Assembly (NCBI GenBank): GCA_900095095.1
Contig: FMBT01000392.1
Span: 1 to 64,000, forward strand
Length of the DNA stretch: 64,000 bases
Origin: Fragilariopsis cylindrus CCMP1102
Lineage: Eukaryota > Bacillariophyta > Bacillariophyceae > Bacillariales > Bacillariaceae
Reading direction: 5' to 3'
The notes under the pieces were generated by a model, which saw only the letters and a list, made by a program, of their open reading frames with translations, was not told the DNA's origin and searched no databases. Positions 1 to 10,828 of this stretch are shown piece after piece (the first letter of the stretch is position 1; each line of letters starts with the position of its first letter). A program made the translations under genes and the position numbers.

Positions 1-40
1 AATTCACATCTTCTGATCTGAAGCTATTGTCTTGGAGGGT

Positions 41-53
41 GGGGGGGGGGGGG
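41..53. repeat. Poly-G run
   Basis: Thirteen consecutive G, one of two long G runs in an otherwise AT-rich window (the other is at 17998-18013). Its true length is uncertain because such runs are hard to sequence. Confidence 0.9.
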
Positions 54-392
54 TTAAGTATGTAAACTGACTGATGAAAAGAGAGTCAAATGGTCACATT
101 CTTTTGAAAAACCCATCCAACATACCAGGTGATAATGGGTCCTATTTTAAGACTCTAAATAATAACAAAACCAACTAGACAGCTCATTAACGTAACAACA
201 ATAATAGACTATACTGTATTATTATTACTCTATCTATAACTAAACTTGACTCGAAAAATTTGCCTGCCATCCCTATACAACTTCACAGAATTTTCCGCCA
301 AATGACTAGATTACACCAAAACTTTTTGTCCATATTATATTAAGAACACCAATATCTATATCTTCTCTCATAATAAGTTTGTACTAAACAAA

Positions 393-560
393 TTGATGTG
401 CGGTCACATTCCTCATTGTTATGTTGATAGAATGATTGTTTATGTTGATAATGCATATAAGTACACATTGATGTGCGGTCACATTCCTCATTGTGATGCT
501 TGATAGATGATTGCTTTATTGATTAGAATGATTGTTTATATGTTGATAATGCATATATAG
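393..560. repeat. Imperfect tandem duplication, about 75-100 bp unit
   Basis: A 27-base stretch at 393-419 recurs exactly at 468-494. The following segment (about 430-459) recurs at about 525-557 with a few changes and a small insertion. No coding potential is visible. Confidence 0.85.
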
Positions 561-664
561 GTAATTTCTTTGTTGTGAGGTATTGCACGTGTTTGTCCTT
601 TGATAAAAGAAACCCAGATTGAGGGGGAACCTGCCCGACACATCCAGGCTGAGGGGATACCTGC

Positions 665-1000
665 CTGAAACAAGCAGGCTGTTGCTGCTAATACTGTTTA
701 CAACAACAACACCAATTACTGACACACTGAACAAAGAGCACAGTAATTTCTCAGTACACCACAGTAGTCCTACAGTTTGCAGTTCCCATTTGGTTTCATA
801 TCCAGGTAAAAATTGATGGATGTAGGTTGTATCATGATGTGTAGTGGATATTGGTAAAATTTGAAATTCTGGAAATAAATAGAAAGTGAGTAAATTCTGG
901 AAATAAATAGGAAGTGAGTGAGAGATGCCAATTGGACAAATCATGCAGTGGTTTGGAAGCAATGTACTAGTCTTTCTTGTTCTGTTCAAGAAGAAGCTCC
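665..1000 (-). pseudogene. Relic copy of part of the histone deacetylase gene
   Basis: Read on the minus strand, this matches about 9465-9755 on the plus strand: the end of the HDAC intron, its splice acceptor and the start of the next exon. The match begins at 985-1000, the reverse complement of 9465-9480. Translated, it gives ISTTHHDTTYIHQFLPG against LSTTHDATYIQRFLVG in the parent, then decays, with an extra stretch of about 20 bases near 695-715. No other HDAC motif (HH, DLDVHQGN) is nearby. Because intron sequence is included, this is a DNA-level duplication and not a retrocopy. It is a diverged host-gene fragment, very unlikely to be functional. Confidence 0.8.
864..919. repeat. 28-bp tandem duplication inside the HDAC relic
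   Basis: Two 28-base units (864-891 and 892-919) differ at one position. On the minus strand each carries the pyrimidine tract and CCAG acceptor of the parent HDAC intron, which occurs once in the parent (about 9541-9566). Confidence 0.85.
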
Positions 1001-1627
1001 AACGTTCTGACACTTGAGATTCCAAGCAGTGGTACACATTGGCACACCTAGCTCCAATATACCACCAGTATTATATAATATCATTACATGCCTTATGTGC
1101 CAGGGAAATACTTACATCATAGGACTGACTAACATATCTGTGATCCTACCTGTCATGAATGAACTGTGTGTAGTATGCTCAGAAGAATGCTAAATGAGTC
1201 ATACAAACTAGCACAACCTGAATAAGATGGAAAACAAACATGGAAGATGTCATGATCACACATGTGATGGTAAAAGAAAAGGATAAGACTCTTTTTTGGT
1301 CTGTCCGTCTACTCGGTTCCATCTAGTTTTTCTTTAAAAGCAAGCCAATGCGTGTCACAAAGAACATCAAATCATAGCAAAATCAACACACATCACATCA
1401 CATCACAAAATAAAAAGCATTCGGTGGGAGCAGTGAGCAAGAAGATACTCTTATCAACTGTACAGTTAACTTACCGTATCCTGATTGCCGAAGGAGACAC
1501 CCATGCCATCGTCGACGGAATAGCATATTTGATAGAATCAAGTTCAGAGAACGAACTTTCATATATCTTCACACGCAACAACAACAAAAATATCCAACAT
1601 ACCGGAACTACAACAAAAATATAAAAT
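1001..1627. other. Intergenic, 5' flank of the WA-repeat gene
   Basis: No supported gene. An open frame at 1352-1624 has no family resemblance and its first codon is not ATG. The stretch probably holds the promoter and 5' leader of the gene at 1628; no core motif stands out. Confidence 0.5.
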
Positions 1628-4600
1628 ATGACGAGAATGCATCGAATATCTGGGTTTTGGTTCTTGATATTTTTTATCCTGGTCATCGTGAATCATATTT
1701 TGCTAACGGAATGTTCATTTATGGGAAAATCCTTACGTCGGAGGATATTTGCTGTCGTCGACGACGACACCGCCGCTTCTCATCTACGAAGAAGACGACG
1801 ACGACGACAATTTTCACGATCTCCGTTTCGATTCCGGATACTATTTGTGCGAGGAGGATCCGACTCTTATTCTGATAACGAAGAAGATTATCGAATATTA
1901 GGCGAAGACGAAAATATGGATTTTGGCGAGGATGGAGAACAATTGCCATTGTCATTCTCGTCGGATGATGAGGACGACGAATATGATACTGTTCCTCTTT
2001 CTTCTTCTTCCTCGTCCAATATCCAAGATTTAAATATGGATGACACTGCAAGCGAAGAAAATGTAAATGTAAATACAAATGTCGACGACGATGACGATGA
2101 CGAAAACGACATCATCAGCAGCGGTAGTGGTAGCGTTAGAGCAAGTCCTAGCAGTGAAGTTAGCATGGAAGGGAGAGGCAGAAAAGAAAATCGGCACACA
2201 TCCGACATAATTTTAGAATTGGATCGACGATCCAGCGTCTCTAGTAACGACGAGTCCTTGACACTGAGGCAATTGATTACCAGTCGGACACAAGATTACA
2301 TTTATGAACTACAGGAAACAGCGGCACAACTGGAATCCGATGACGCAACAATAAATAATAATGCGAATATAAAATTGCCTCATCCTCGAAGTCTCCTTCA
2401 TTATCTTGCAAAAAATGTTCCCGCAATCAAGCAAAGTCCGGATGTTAACCTACGGATACATTCGTCACGTTCCGATATCGATCCAGGCGTGGCGGCGTGT
2501 ATAATTGGTAGGTTGGCTTTTGCTTGTGAACAATATGATCAAGTACAAAAAAGGTCGACACAAATAGACAATACAAACGGCATAGTAGACGACGAGGATA
2601 GCGACAACAAAAACAGCAAGCTCGAATCGGCTGCTCCCCAATTAACAGCCGATAGACGCTTTGAACAATTGGTAGAGTGTGTAATATCAGGTGTCAACAT
2701 CAAGAAGCGTAAGGAGGAATCCTTGCAGCGACAACTAGATAAATCGAGCGATGAGATAGTGACAAACATCGAGGAGGTTTTGGACGAAGAGAATGCCCGT
2801 TTCGACGAGGGATTAAACATCCGTGATGCGTGTAGAGCAGCATGGGGAATTGCTATTCTTGGGGCGCATTACCTCGACGATATGGGAGGTGCGAAGGTAA
2901 AGGACCTATTTTTGGCGCTTTCGCTAGGTGTCAGAGAACTATTATTGGCGAGGTTACAAGAACTCCGTCAAGGAGACATACTTTCTTCCGGAGAAGATGG
3001 TATGCGATTGATGACGACGGAAGAACGTCTGAATGAAATGGCGGAAGAACTTGCGGAAGATGCCGCATCAGCGATGTGGGCGTTCGGTTGCGTACGAGCG
3101 TGTACCGGAATAACAAGCGCTCCCTTATTCGAAGCATGCTGTTCCATCTTATGTCAAGATCCAATTGATTTACGTCGTCGAGCTCAAGAAGCGGAATATG
3201 AACCTAGTAAGGACACTATAGGAATTAGTGATGTTGTTGATAGACTAGCTCGTTCCGAGGCAGCCGCAGAAGAGGAATACAAAGCTACAGATATTCGCGG
3301 AACAGCTACGAATACTAACGAATATCTTTACAACACGGAGAAGGATGCGTTTCTTGATTGGCTATCTCCGATCGAAGTCACCGACATTCTTTGGGCACTA
3401 GCGCTACATGGAAGTAATGTCACGTCATCAATGGATGATGAGGTTACTCTATCAGAGACAGCCTCTACTTTACGAGAGACAGCTTATGATCGCTTGGTAG
3501 AATGGCTTGAAGAAGACATCGGTGACAACAAAGGACTGCAAACCAAATCCAATTTGGAGCCAGCATCAGAGATAGAATCGAATGGAGAAGTAATTTTAGT
3601 AGAAGTTGTAGATGCAGCAACATTGCTCGCATCCAAAGACGAATCCACCATGTCGGATAATGTGGAAGACAACAAACCAGTCCCAATCGAAAGTATTGCC
3701 ATGAAGACAAATGCAATCGTCAGTAGTGATAGAGATAGCCAAGAGGTGGAAGTGGTAGATGCTGCGAAATTGTTAGCATCTATTGACAGTGAAGAAAAAG
3801 GAGCCAACGTCGAGACAGAGGTCATGATAGCTCCGACGTCAGTGATCGAAGGAAACTCTAAAAATTCTAAATCAACAACTGATGATGGATTTTCACTTGA
3901 TAGGGGTGTCGATGTTGCAAATAGTATCGATGGAAATAGCAGTCCACGGATTTTTAGTCCACACGACTTAGCTAGTATTGCTTGGTCAGTGACAGAACTT
4001 AGAGATCCTTTGAGGACTCATATTGTTGGATTAGTCATTGAACTCCTTTGGAGGCTTGGACCAGAGGGTGTTTCCGGCTTATCGGGGACAGATCTTTCTA
4101 ATCTCGCTTGGGCTATCGCAAAATATGAAGGGGGTAATCATGACGCATATTCGGTAGCGATCACACGATGGATTGCTGATCATACTTTGCAACGGACAAG
4201 AAAGTACCCTTTACTTTCTATCGTAACGCCTCCTGAGCTCGGTAGAATCATGTGGGCAATTGCATGCCTAACCTCTACGAAAGATTTGACACTTAACGAT
4301 ATTGGAATAGATACAAGCAGTTTTTTCTTGACGCGGAAAGCCATTATAAGTGCAGCCGATAATATTTCTTCTTTTTCCACTGAAACCTTGGTGAGAATAG
4401 CCTGGGCACACCTAGAGATCAACGATTCTAATTTGTCAGTACTTGATACATCTGAGATGCTGGCCCTCGGTAAGGTGTTGGCGACGGCTGAGCATTCGTT
4501 ACATCGCTGGGAGCGGGTTGATTTTGCAACAGGTGATGCTGCTTCGACCGAATCTCATGTTGATAGCCCGCTATTCTCGTCGTTTTTTGGAAGACCCAGA

Positions 4601-6130
4601 AGAAATCTAGCCATACTCGAACAAGCTGTGAACGATGATGACGACGAAGATGATATAGTCTTAGCTCCCCTGGGTCGATCGCAACGTCCAAAATTACGAG
4701 ATCTCATGATCGATCCTTCTACTTTGTGTAAGGCTGCATGTAGTTTTCAAAGATTGTCAACGAAACATCCGTATATAAAAGGAGGTTGGGCGTTCACACG
4801 GGTGGCTGTGCGGTTACTGTCGTCAAAAAATGCGCGGCTCATGAAGGAATGTTCTATTCACGATATTGTGCGGCTATGTGAAGCGGCAGTCTTAAGTGAT
4901 GTCGATGGACACGGACGAGAGCTGATAATTGGTTTATTTGCTCGGCAAGTCGTGAAAGTGCTGAATGAAGTTCTAGAAGGTGAGAATCAACATGATACTT
5001 CTATCAATATTGGATCAGCTTCCTCATCCGAGATCAGCACATTGATTTGGGCTCTGGGCGAAATGGGAGTTAAATGTTCTTCAGCCGGTCACAGCGAACA
5101 GTCATCAAATAAGAAAATGCGACTAATATTTACTGAGCCTCTCTTAGATTGTATTCAAGTTGAGTCGTTGGATATAGTAGCTTTGGAACGCCTGATTCGT
5201 GGCCTTGTGCTAATGAAAATGACGTTTTCTAGCGATCAACCATTCCTTCTGAGAGTATTGACAAGGATAAGCAAACAAATTCCAGGCATTACAACTGGGA
5301 ATGACCTTTGCAGTCTCGCTGTAACTATTGGGATACTTAAGGAAGCATCAAAGACAAGTCCAGAGAAAATAGAAGTATATAATGAAGAAGAGGTACCATC
5401 GGAAACGATTAAGGAAGACGAAACTTCCTTATCGCAAATCAAGGATCCTGATAATATATCATCAGTACAGGAACAGCTTTCAAGCAGATCAGATGATGTG
5501 TTGGATTCCATCGCAGAAATTGCAACTGAGTTGTCGAAACAGTTGACTGCAAATGAAATCCGGCGTCTCCTTGAGGTTTACTCGCTCCTACCCTTTCAGG
5601 CTGACACGTTGGTCGATTGTCTATCAGAAGAGGTATCAAATCGATTGACAGCTCTTCGAGATCTTCAGAGGACTCAGACATTAGATGTTTTACTGAAAGA
5701 TGCAAGCCGAAAGAGCTCGGTTGTTAGAAGTTCCTTATTCGATGACTCCAATGCATCACTCTTTGGTTCGATAAAGGCTGGGATAAGGTCCTTTTTTCGG
5801 TCAACTAATGATGAGCAACTAGAGGCGGACCAAATTGATGACGAGGGCACAAAAATGACAGAGGAAATCGCATCGATCATTCAGGACTCTATTTCAGCTT
5901 CATCCGATGCCGCAAGTCGGGCGGAAGCTGATCAAAGCGCCCTCCAAATATCGTTAGACAACGTGATACAAACGCTTCAGGAGGAAGCATCCTTTGAGCT
6001 TGGTCGTTCGCAAGAACTGGTTGAAAATTATCATCGTACTGAATTTACCACTGGAAAACGTAGGAGTCGCTACGATAAGGATCGAAAGAACTACATATCT
6101 AAGCGAGTTCTAAGTCGTCTCCTTCCGTAG
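1628..6130 (+). CDS. Signal-bearing WA-repeat (OPR/FASTK-like) protein, 1,500 aa
   Basis: Intronless frame from an ATG. Residues 1-30 form a hydrophobic signal peptide ending near TECSFMG, followed by a strongly basic stretch (SLRRR, then RRRRRRRQ); together these resemble a diatom bipartite plastid pre-sequence. An acidic, Ser-rich region follows. From about residue 400 a helical motif recurs with core WA: AAWGIAIL, AMWAFGCV, ILWALALHG, IAWSVTEL, LAWAIAKY, IMWAIACL, IAWAHLEI, LIWALGEM. Spacing is irregular because low-complexity stretches interrupt it. Such repeats are typical of OPR and FASTK-like organelle RNA-binding proteins, but I see no C-terminal RAP domain. A role in organelle RNA processing or translation is therefore inference. 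The C-terminus is charged and probably helical. Confidence 0.8.
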   Translation: MTRMHRISGFWFLIFFILVIVNHILLTECSFMGKSLRRRIFAVVDDDTAASHLRRRRRRRQFSRSPFRFRILFVRGGSDSYSDNEEDYRILGEDENMDFGEDGEQLPLSFSSDDEDDEYDTVPLSSSSSSNIQDLNMDDTASEENVNVNTNVDDDDDDENDIISSGSGSVRASPSSEVSMEGRGRKENRHTSDIILELDRRSSVSSNDESLTLRQLITSRTQDYIYELQETAAQLESDDATINNNANIKLPHPRSLLHYLAKNVPAIKQSPDVNLRIHSSRSDIDPGVAACIIGRLAFACEQYDQVQKRSTQIDNTNGIVDDEDSDNKNSKLESAAPQLTADRRFEQLVECVISGVNIKKRKEESLQRQLDKSSDEIVTNIEEVLDEENARFDEGLNIRDACRAAWGIAILGAHYLDDMGGAKVKDLFLALSLGVRELLLARLQELRQGDILSSGEDGMRLMTTEERLNEMAEELAEDAASAMWAFGCVRACTGITSAPLFEACCSILCQDPIDLRRRAQEAEYEPSKDTIGISDVVDRLARSEAAAEEEYKATDIRGTATNTNEYLYNTEKDAFLDWLSPIEVTDILWALALHGSNVTSSMDDEVTLSETASTLRETAYDRLVEWLEEDIGDNKGLQTKSNLEPASEIESNGEVILVEVVDAATLLASKDESTMSDNVEDNKPVPIESIAMKTNAIVSSDRDSQEVEVVDAAKLLASIDSEEKGANVETEVMIAPTSVIEGNSKNSKSTTDDGFSLDRGVDVANSIDGNSSPRIFSPHDLASIAWSVTELRDPLRTHIVGLVIELLWRLGPEGVSGLSGTDLSNLAWAIAKYEGGNHDAYSVAITRWIADHTLQRTRKYPLLSIVTPPELGRIMWAIACLTSTKDLTLNDIGIDTSSFFLTRKAIISAADNISSFSTETLVRIAWAHLEINDSNLSVLDTSEMLALGKVLATAEHSLHRWERVDFATGDAASTESHVDSPLFSSFFGRPRRNLAILEQAVNDDDDEDDIVLAPLGRSQRPKLRDLMIDPSTLCKAACSFQRLSTKHPYIKGGWAFTRVAVRLLSSKNARLMKECSIHDIVRLCEAAVLSDVDGHGRELIIGLFARQVVKVLNEVLEGENQHDTSINIGSASSSEISTLIWALGEMGVKCSSAGHSEQSSNKKMRLIFTEPLLDCIQVESLDIVALERLIRGLVLMKMTFSSDQPFLLRVLTRISKQIPGITTGNDLCSLAVTIGILKEASKTSPEKIEVYNEEEVPSETIKEDETSLSQIKDPDNISSVQEQLSSRSDDVLDSIAEIATELSKQLTANEIRRLLEVYSLLPFQADTLVDCLSEEVSNRLTALRDLQRTQTLDVLLKDASRKSSVVRSSLFDDSNASLFGSIKAGIRSFFRSTNDEQLEADQIDDEGTKMTEEIASIIQDSISASSDAASRAEADQSALQISLDNVIQTLQEEASFELGRSQELVENYHRTEFTTGKRRSRYDKDRKNYISKRVLSRLLP

Positions 6131-6262
6131 CGTGAAAAAGTAAACTATATGTGAATAAATAGACAAAAATTATCGACGCAAATCGATTTCCAATGTATCT
6201 ACAATGAATTAAAGGGCCAAAGCAAAATAGATTTGATTATTATTATAGAGATATTACAATTG

Positions 6263-7437
6263 CTATCCGTCGGGAAAAGTCGACCACAGTGCTATGTTTT
6301 TACCAGCGAATCCAAATTGTGTTCGTTGAATACTAGTATCCAATTCTTGTAAATATTCTAATAAGCTTTCGTAACTACTGACACTTTGTCCATTATTCGT
6401 TTGACGTTCAGGGAATAATCGTGCAAAGACACAGCAGGGTACCACAACAAAAGGAATGCGATGTTTTACAGCCTGTTGAACAATTTCACCCGTGGCCTCA
6501 TCGGGATGTAAAGCAACCAGTGCTGATGTTTGCCGCCGCAAGAGTGCATCTCCTTGAACGTCACTTAGATCATCATTATTTGTATCGTCGTAATTACTAC
6601 TATTCCTATCTTGTGCTTCTTTATTATCTGTTGAATGGTCGTCGCTATCGTTGTCTGATATAGCAGTAGCGACCAAGATACGAAGATTTTCTTCATCGGG
6701 ATGCCTGTAACTTTCATCGTAACCACAAGGTTTGGAACCAAACCAAGCCCGTTGACTTTGGAAAGGAACAACGACGGGCGGTGGAACAACTAGCTGACAA
6801 AACTTATAGTCTGATATTTCTTTTGCTGTTGGTGTTTGATGATAATCGTGTTACTACTAATAGTATGGTCACTACTGTATGTTTGTGGTGGTTGTGTTTC
6901 TTCTTCAACTTGTTGTGTTTTTTGCCGTCGTTGTTGTTGTCGTCGTTGTGGCTTGTTCAACAGACTTCGTTTCCATATCTTTCGATCTTTTTTGGGTAAT
7001 TTTCCTACGCTTTCTCGTGCATCCACGACAGTTGATAAAATACCATTCATCCCCAGCGCCATCGAAACGTGACCACATCCGCCCGCCACATCCAAAACTC
7101 CACCACCTCGGTTCAACCAATCACGAACATTTTGCTGTTGTTGTATTTGTTTGATTGTTGCCGTTGTCATCATTGTTGGCGAATTTGTAGCTGTAGCTAT
7201 ATTTGCAGTCGTGTTGCTTACATAATCTAAGGTTGGTACTTCCTTTAGATCCACGGTACTGGTTACATTAGCATCTTTCTCGATACCAGGTTGCTCTTGC
7301 GAATTTGATAATTTATTTCCGATAAGTTGCATTAGAAAACTAACAAGTTCTTGAGCTTGTAATAGTTTTTCTTTCCTTCCTCCCCCGTGATGATTATTAC
7401 TAATACGACGAAGATTATCATCGTCATCCCCGTTCAA
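6263..7437 (-). CDS. SAM-dependent methyltransferase-like protein (start unresolved, frame broken)
   Basis: The upstream part carries a class I SAM-binding loop, GGGVLDVAGGCGHVSMAL, followed by STVVDARESVGKLPKKDRK. The downstream part has AWFGSKPCGYDESYRHPDE, then ALVALHPDEATGEIVQQA and PFVVVPCCVFARLFPER. That combination (motif I, HPDEAT and a PCC-F motif) occurs in a poorly characterised methyltransferase-like family of algae and plants; substrate unknown. The two parts lie in different frames, joined if one base is added at the run at 6817-6819; a 50-nt GT-AG intron (6826-6875) also fits. The 7437 end is the first usable codon (TTG), not a real start. The frame stays open to about 7470, and further N-terminal sequence may lie at 7424-7837. 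The central region is Gln/Arg/Thr-rich and probably disordered. Confidence 0.7.
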
Positions 7438-7470
7438 TGTGAAGACTGTCGCTGCTGCTGCTGCTGCTGC

Positions 7471-8765
7471 GTTTGTTGTTCTTTCTGTGAACTATTGTCG
7501 GTATTAGTACCCCTCGTCGTCGTCGTCGTATGTACAAATACATCATCATCGTCGTCGTCGTTGTTGTTGTTATACGATTTCTTCGATCAGACTGTTGCTG
7601 TCGTTGTCGTTGTTGCTGTTTGTCCTTCTTGTTTTGAGGAAGGTATCGGAGTTGATATTGTTGACAATCTCGCATACTCCAAACACGAGAAGTACGAATC
7701 AGAATAGTTTTTTGAGCATCCAATGTGGATGATAACCCACAACCCATCGAGGTTGTTGACTCCAGTTTTGTTGTTGGTTTTTGCTCCGTGACGATGATGA
7801 TGATGGCGTTGATGATCGCTCCGATGGTTGTTGCCACTGTCCGTTATTTGTACATAAAACATCTATTTATCTCCAATCTTATACTGCTTCCGACAAAAAG
7901 AACGTAATTCCTGTGTACTGTCTGTGAATTGAACCGGACTAGAATTGGAGATAGTGATTGGTCAATTTCTGTGACATCATCTGTGGTAGTAATCGCCGAC
8001 GACAACGATGACGAGATAGGTGCAAGAATGAAACTAGCAAAGCCTGATCTTATGGAACGCGAAAAGAGTATTCCAGAGATAACGACTGGTGAAGATGATG
8101 ATGTTTTGTGTTCATCGTCGTCCATTTTCTCGACGAATCTTCTTCCTTTTCCTGATTCAAGATTTCGAACGGAAGACGAAGCAATTGTGCTATTGTCTTT
8201 TTTGTTTGGTTTTGCTATTAGCACCATGTGGGATTTCGCACAGCGTTCATCGATCGAAGTAGTAATATGTTCTCGTTAACATCTTAACAACATGCTAAAC
8301 TTTTATGTGGCTGATTGGCGATTTATGGTGCAATTCTATCGACTATCATTGCTTTTTAGTTTATTTTGCTTATCTTTTTCTTTTCTAAAAAAGTTAAAAT
8401 ATCTCTGACCTCCACGTGTAATGCTGCAATGTAGCGCGCGAAAATAAGCACGACTGCAATTTTATGATGCCTTCGAAAGTAAAATAAAGTTAGCATGATG
8501 GCAATAATTTTAAATTGTTAATAACGTCAATACAATTTTGAGGCTGCCTGTTCTTTGGCATGCCAATCCATACAGCAACATAAGAATAGCTAACATTTTT
8601 GCGAGCTAGCTTAACATTTGTCTGAATTTTTGAGACTATCAGTTTAAAGGATACTATATTCCAACATCGATATTCATCCAGAAGAAGAAGAAGAAAACGC
8701 ATCATCCCATAACACGTTCATTCGTATCTGTGGTATAATGAGGGTTTACGTTTTCCTGCCGCTTT
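7471..8765. other. Ambiguous region between the methyltransferase and HDAC genes
   Basis: Minus-strand frames at 7424-7837 and 7844-8227 could be the missing N-terminus of the methyltransferase gene. A plus-strand frame at 7929-8279 overlaps the second. None shows a recognisable domain and all are Ser/Asp/Thr-rich, so I call no gene. Bases 8280-8765 are non-coding and hold an E2F-like site at 8438-8445. Confidence 0.5.
8438..8445 (-). promoter_or_regulatory. E2F-like site upstream of the HDAC gene
   Basis: GCGCGAAA, the reverse complement of TTTCGCGC, fits the E2F consensus TTTSSCGC. It is 320 bp before the HDAC start at 8766. Eight bases can arise by chance, but such GC-rich words are rare in this AT-rich flank. 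Confidence 0.35.
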
Positions 8766-10601
8766 ATGCGGACTTCCATTGTCGTCTTCCTTATTGTGCC
8801 ACTATCATCGGCGATGTCCTGGTCTCATCCTTCGTCAGTCAGCAAAAATAACAACAATTTCACGTCATTTTCAATTGACAACATCGTCATCATCAATACG
8901 TTATTGCCATCACCGCCTTCATCTGAATCTGTTCCCATTCCATTCCTCCCCCGAAAACACTGGACATAACGATTATCATATTCTACATAAACGACGTCAG
9001 CAAATGGGATGGGGTGGCAACAACAAAAGTACAAGTAGATCAGAGGCTATCATCGTTGCACTGCTAGAGATAGTAGAAATAATTACAGCACACAAACCAC
9101 GGAAGATGAAAAAAATTCTCCTAAAAACGATAATACTACTGACAAAATGGGTTTCGTAGATAATAATCACTCTTCTTTTCGTCAATCTCCAGTCATACGA
9201 TATTTCTATAACGATGTTTACGAAGTGAAATTACCGCCTCGACATAGATTTCCCATGGGAAAATATAGACAGGTTCGAACTAAAGTACAGGATATGATAT
9301 CGGATCTTCCACAAGAACAAAAAGAAAGAGTAGATTGGGGTGAGTTATGTTACTTTGTTAAGGAGCGATGCAGATGAATTTATCAGTAAAAAATACAGCA
9401 GGCATTTATCGTGATGTTAAAGCAGACAGACAGGAAGTGGAAAGATCGATAGTCGCTTCACTCTGGAGCTTCTTCTTGAAAGACGAAAACTGGCACATCG
9501 CTCTCAAAGCCACTGCATGATTTATTCAATTCGCGCCTCTCACTCCCTCCCTATTTATTTCCAGAATTTCAGATCTCCCCACTATCGACATTGGAAGAGT
9601 TATCGACGACACATGATGCAACCTACATTCAACGGTTCCTCGTTGGAGATCAAACCGAAAAGGAACAAAGAAATGTAGGATTCCCGTGGTCTACAGAGGG
9701 TGTTGACCGGGCTCTTAGTTCAGTGGGTGGAACATTAGCAGCTGCTTGTTTTGTTTGTGACGAACTTCGAGAACGGCAAAAGATGGACGACAAGAAATTA
9801 ACGCAGTCTTCGTCGTCGACCGGCAGTGATGACGTTGTATCCGATCAATATTCTCCCTGCTGGGCTGCTCATATCGCAGGTGGGACGCATCATGCATTTT
9901 ACGATTACGGAGAAGGGTTTTGCATATTCTCAGATATGGCTGTCACAGCTAATGTTGTGTTGGAACGTATCCAGACATAATTAAGAATAAATACTGATGA
10001 TAGATTTAGACGTCCATCAGGGAAACGGCAACGCTGTTTTGTTTCACCACAAGAAGGGAATTATACTACCGATACCGATACTACCGATGATCATGATTAT
10101 GATTATGATATGATATTGATGATGATAATAATAATAGCAAGAGTCAAAATAGTAATGCAGATCGAGTCTTTACATTTTCTATGCACAGTTCTGGTAATTA
10201 CTTTTCACCAAAACAAGAATCTGATTTAGATATCGAATTACCGATTGGATGTTCTGATCAGGCCTACTTAATGACCTTGAATCACTGGTTAAAACGATTC
10301 CGAATCGAACATAATCGCGAAAAAGACAACAAGTACAAGTGGGATCTAATCATATTCCAAGCCGGTGTTGATGTATTGAAGATGATCGACTTGGACGTAT
10401 GAGCTTATCATCGAAAGGTGTAGAACGACGAAACGAACTCGTTTATGAATTTGCTCATGATTTGAAGATACCCTAGTAATTTGTATGGGAGGAGGATATC
10501 CAAAAAGAGACGATGGTTGGAAATCTATCATTGATGCTCATTCCAATGTCTATGTTCAAGCACTTCAGTTCTTACATAAGTCAACTCTGTCGCAATCCTA
10601 A
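8766..10601 (+). CDS. Histone deacetylase family protein (class IV/AcuC-like), frame broken
   Basis: Zn-dependent deacetylase of the arginase/deacetylase fold. Motifs in order: YEVKLPPRHRFPMGKY; THDATYIQRFLVGDQ; VGFPWSTEGVDRALSSVGGT; HIAGGTHHAFYDYGEGFCIF (tandem catalytic His); IDLDVHQGNGNAVLFHH (metal ligands); VFTFSMHSSGNYF; SDLDIELPIG; IIFQAGVD; DDRLGRMSLSSKGVERRNEL; ICMGGGYP. The RFPM and GFPW motifs fit the HDAC11/AcuC branch. An intron at 9340-9564 (GTGAGT...CCAG) joins VDW to EFQISPLST in frame. The ATG at 8766 opens a hydrophobic signal-like stretch, but the N-terminal 370 bases change frame and have no family support, so the start is weak. Downstream, single-base losses near 9968, 9989, 10056, 10109, 10379 and 10471 break the frame; adding one base at each restores the family sequence throughout. 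Confidence 0.8.
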
Positions 10602-10828
10602 ACGAATCGAATAATTGTGATAATAATATGTTACATTCTTGGATTGACTCGACTCATTTTTTTCTATCTCTCTAGTTCTGCGTCATAATAACTAATAGCC
10701 TTTTTAATTTTATAAATCATAGTATCTAGACCTTAACTTTATTTACTAATAGTTGATTGAACGTATCCCCAATGAAAAATCAATGCCATCGAGGAGTTTT
10801 TCACGATCCAAATATTGTGTACATTGAC

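Larger units (their letters stand above)
1..664. other. Gene-free left end with simple repeats
   Basis: No open frame here resembles a protein. The stretch holds a 13-base G run (41-53), an imperfect tandem duplication (393-560) and, at 600-665, a small two-unit repeat of a GC-richer motif. The last lies just beyond the end of the HDAC relic. Confidence 0.6.

Noticed and set aside
516-1037. A 173-aa minus-strand frame as a real gene
   Set aside because: Its first codon is GTG, the 3' part is a short repeat, and the middle is explained as an HDAC intron-exon relic.
7929-8279. Plus-strand 116-aa frame
   Set aside because: Overlaps an equally plausible minus-strand frame; neither has a domain, so no gene is called.
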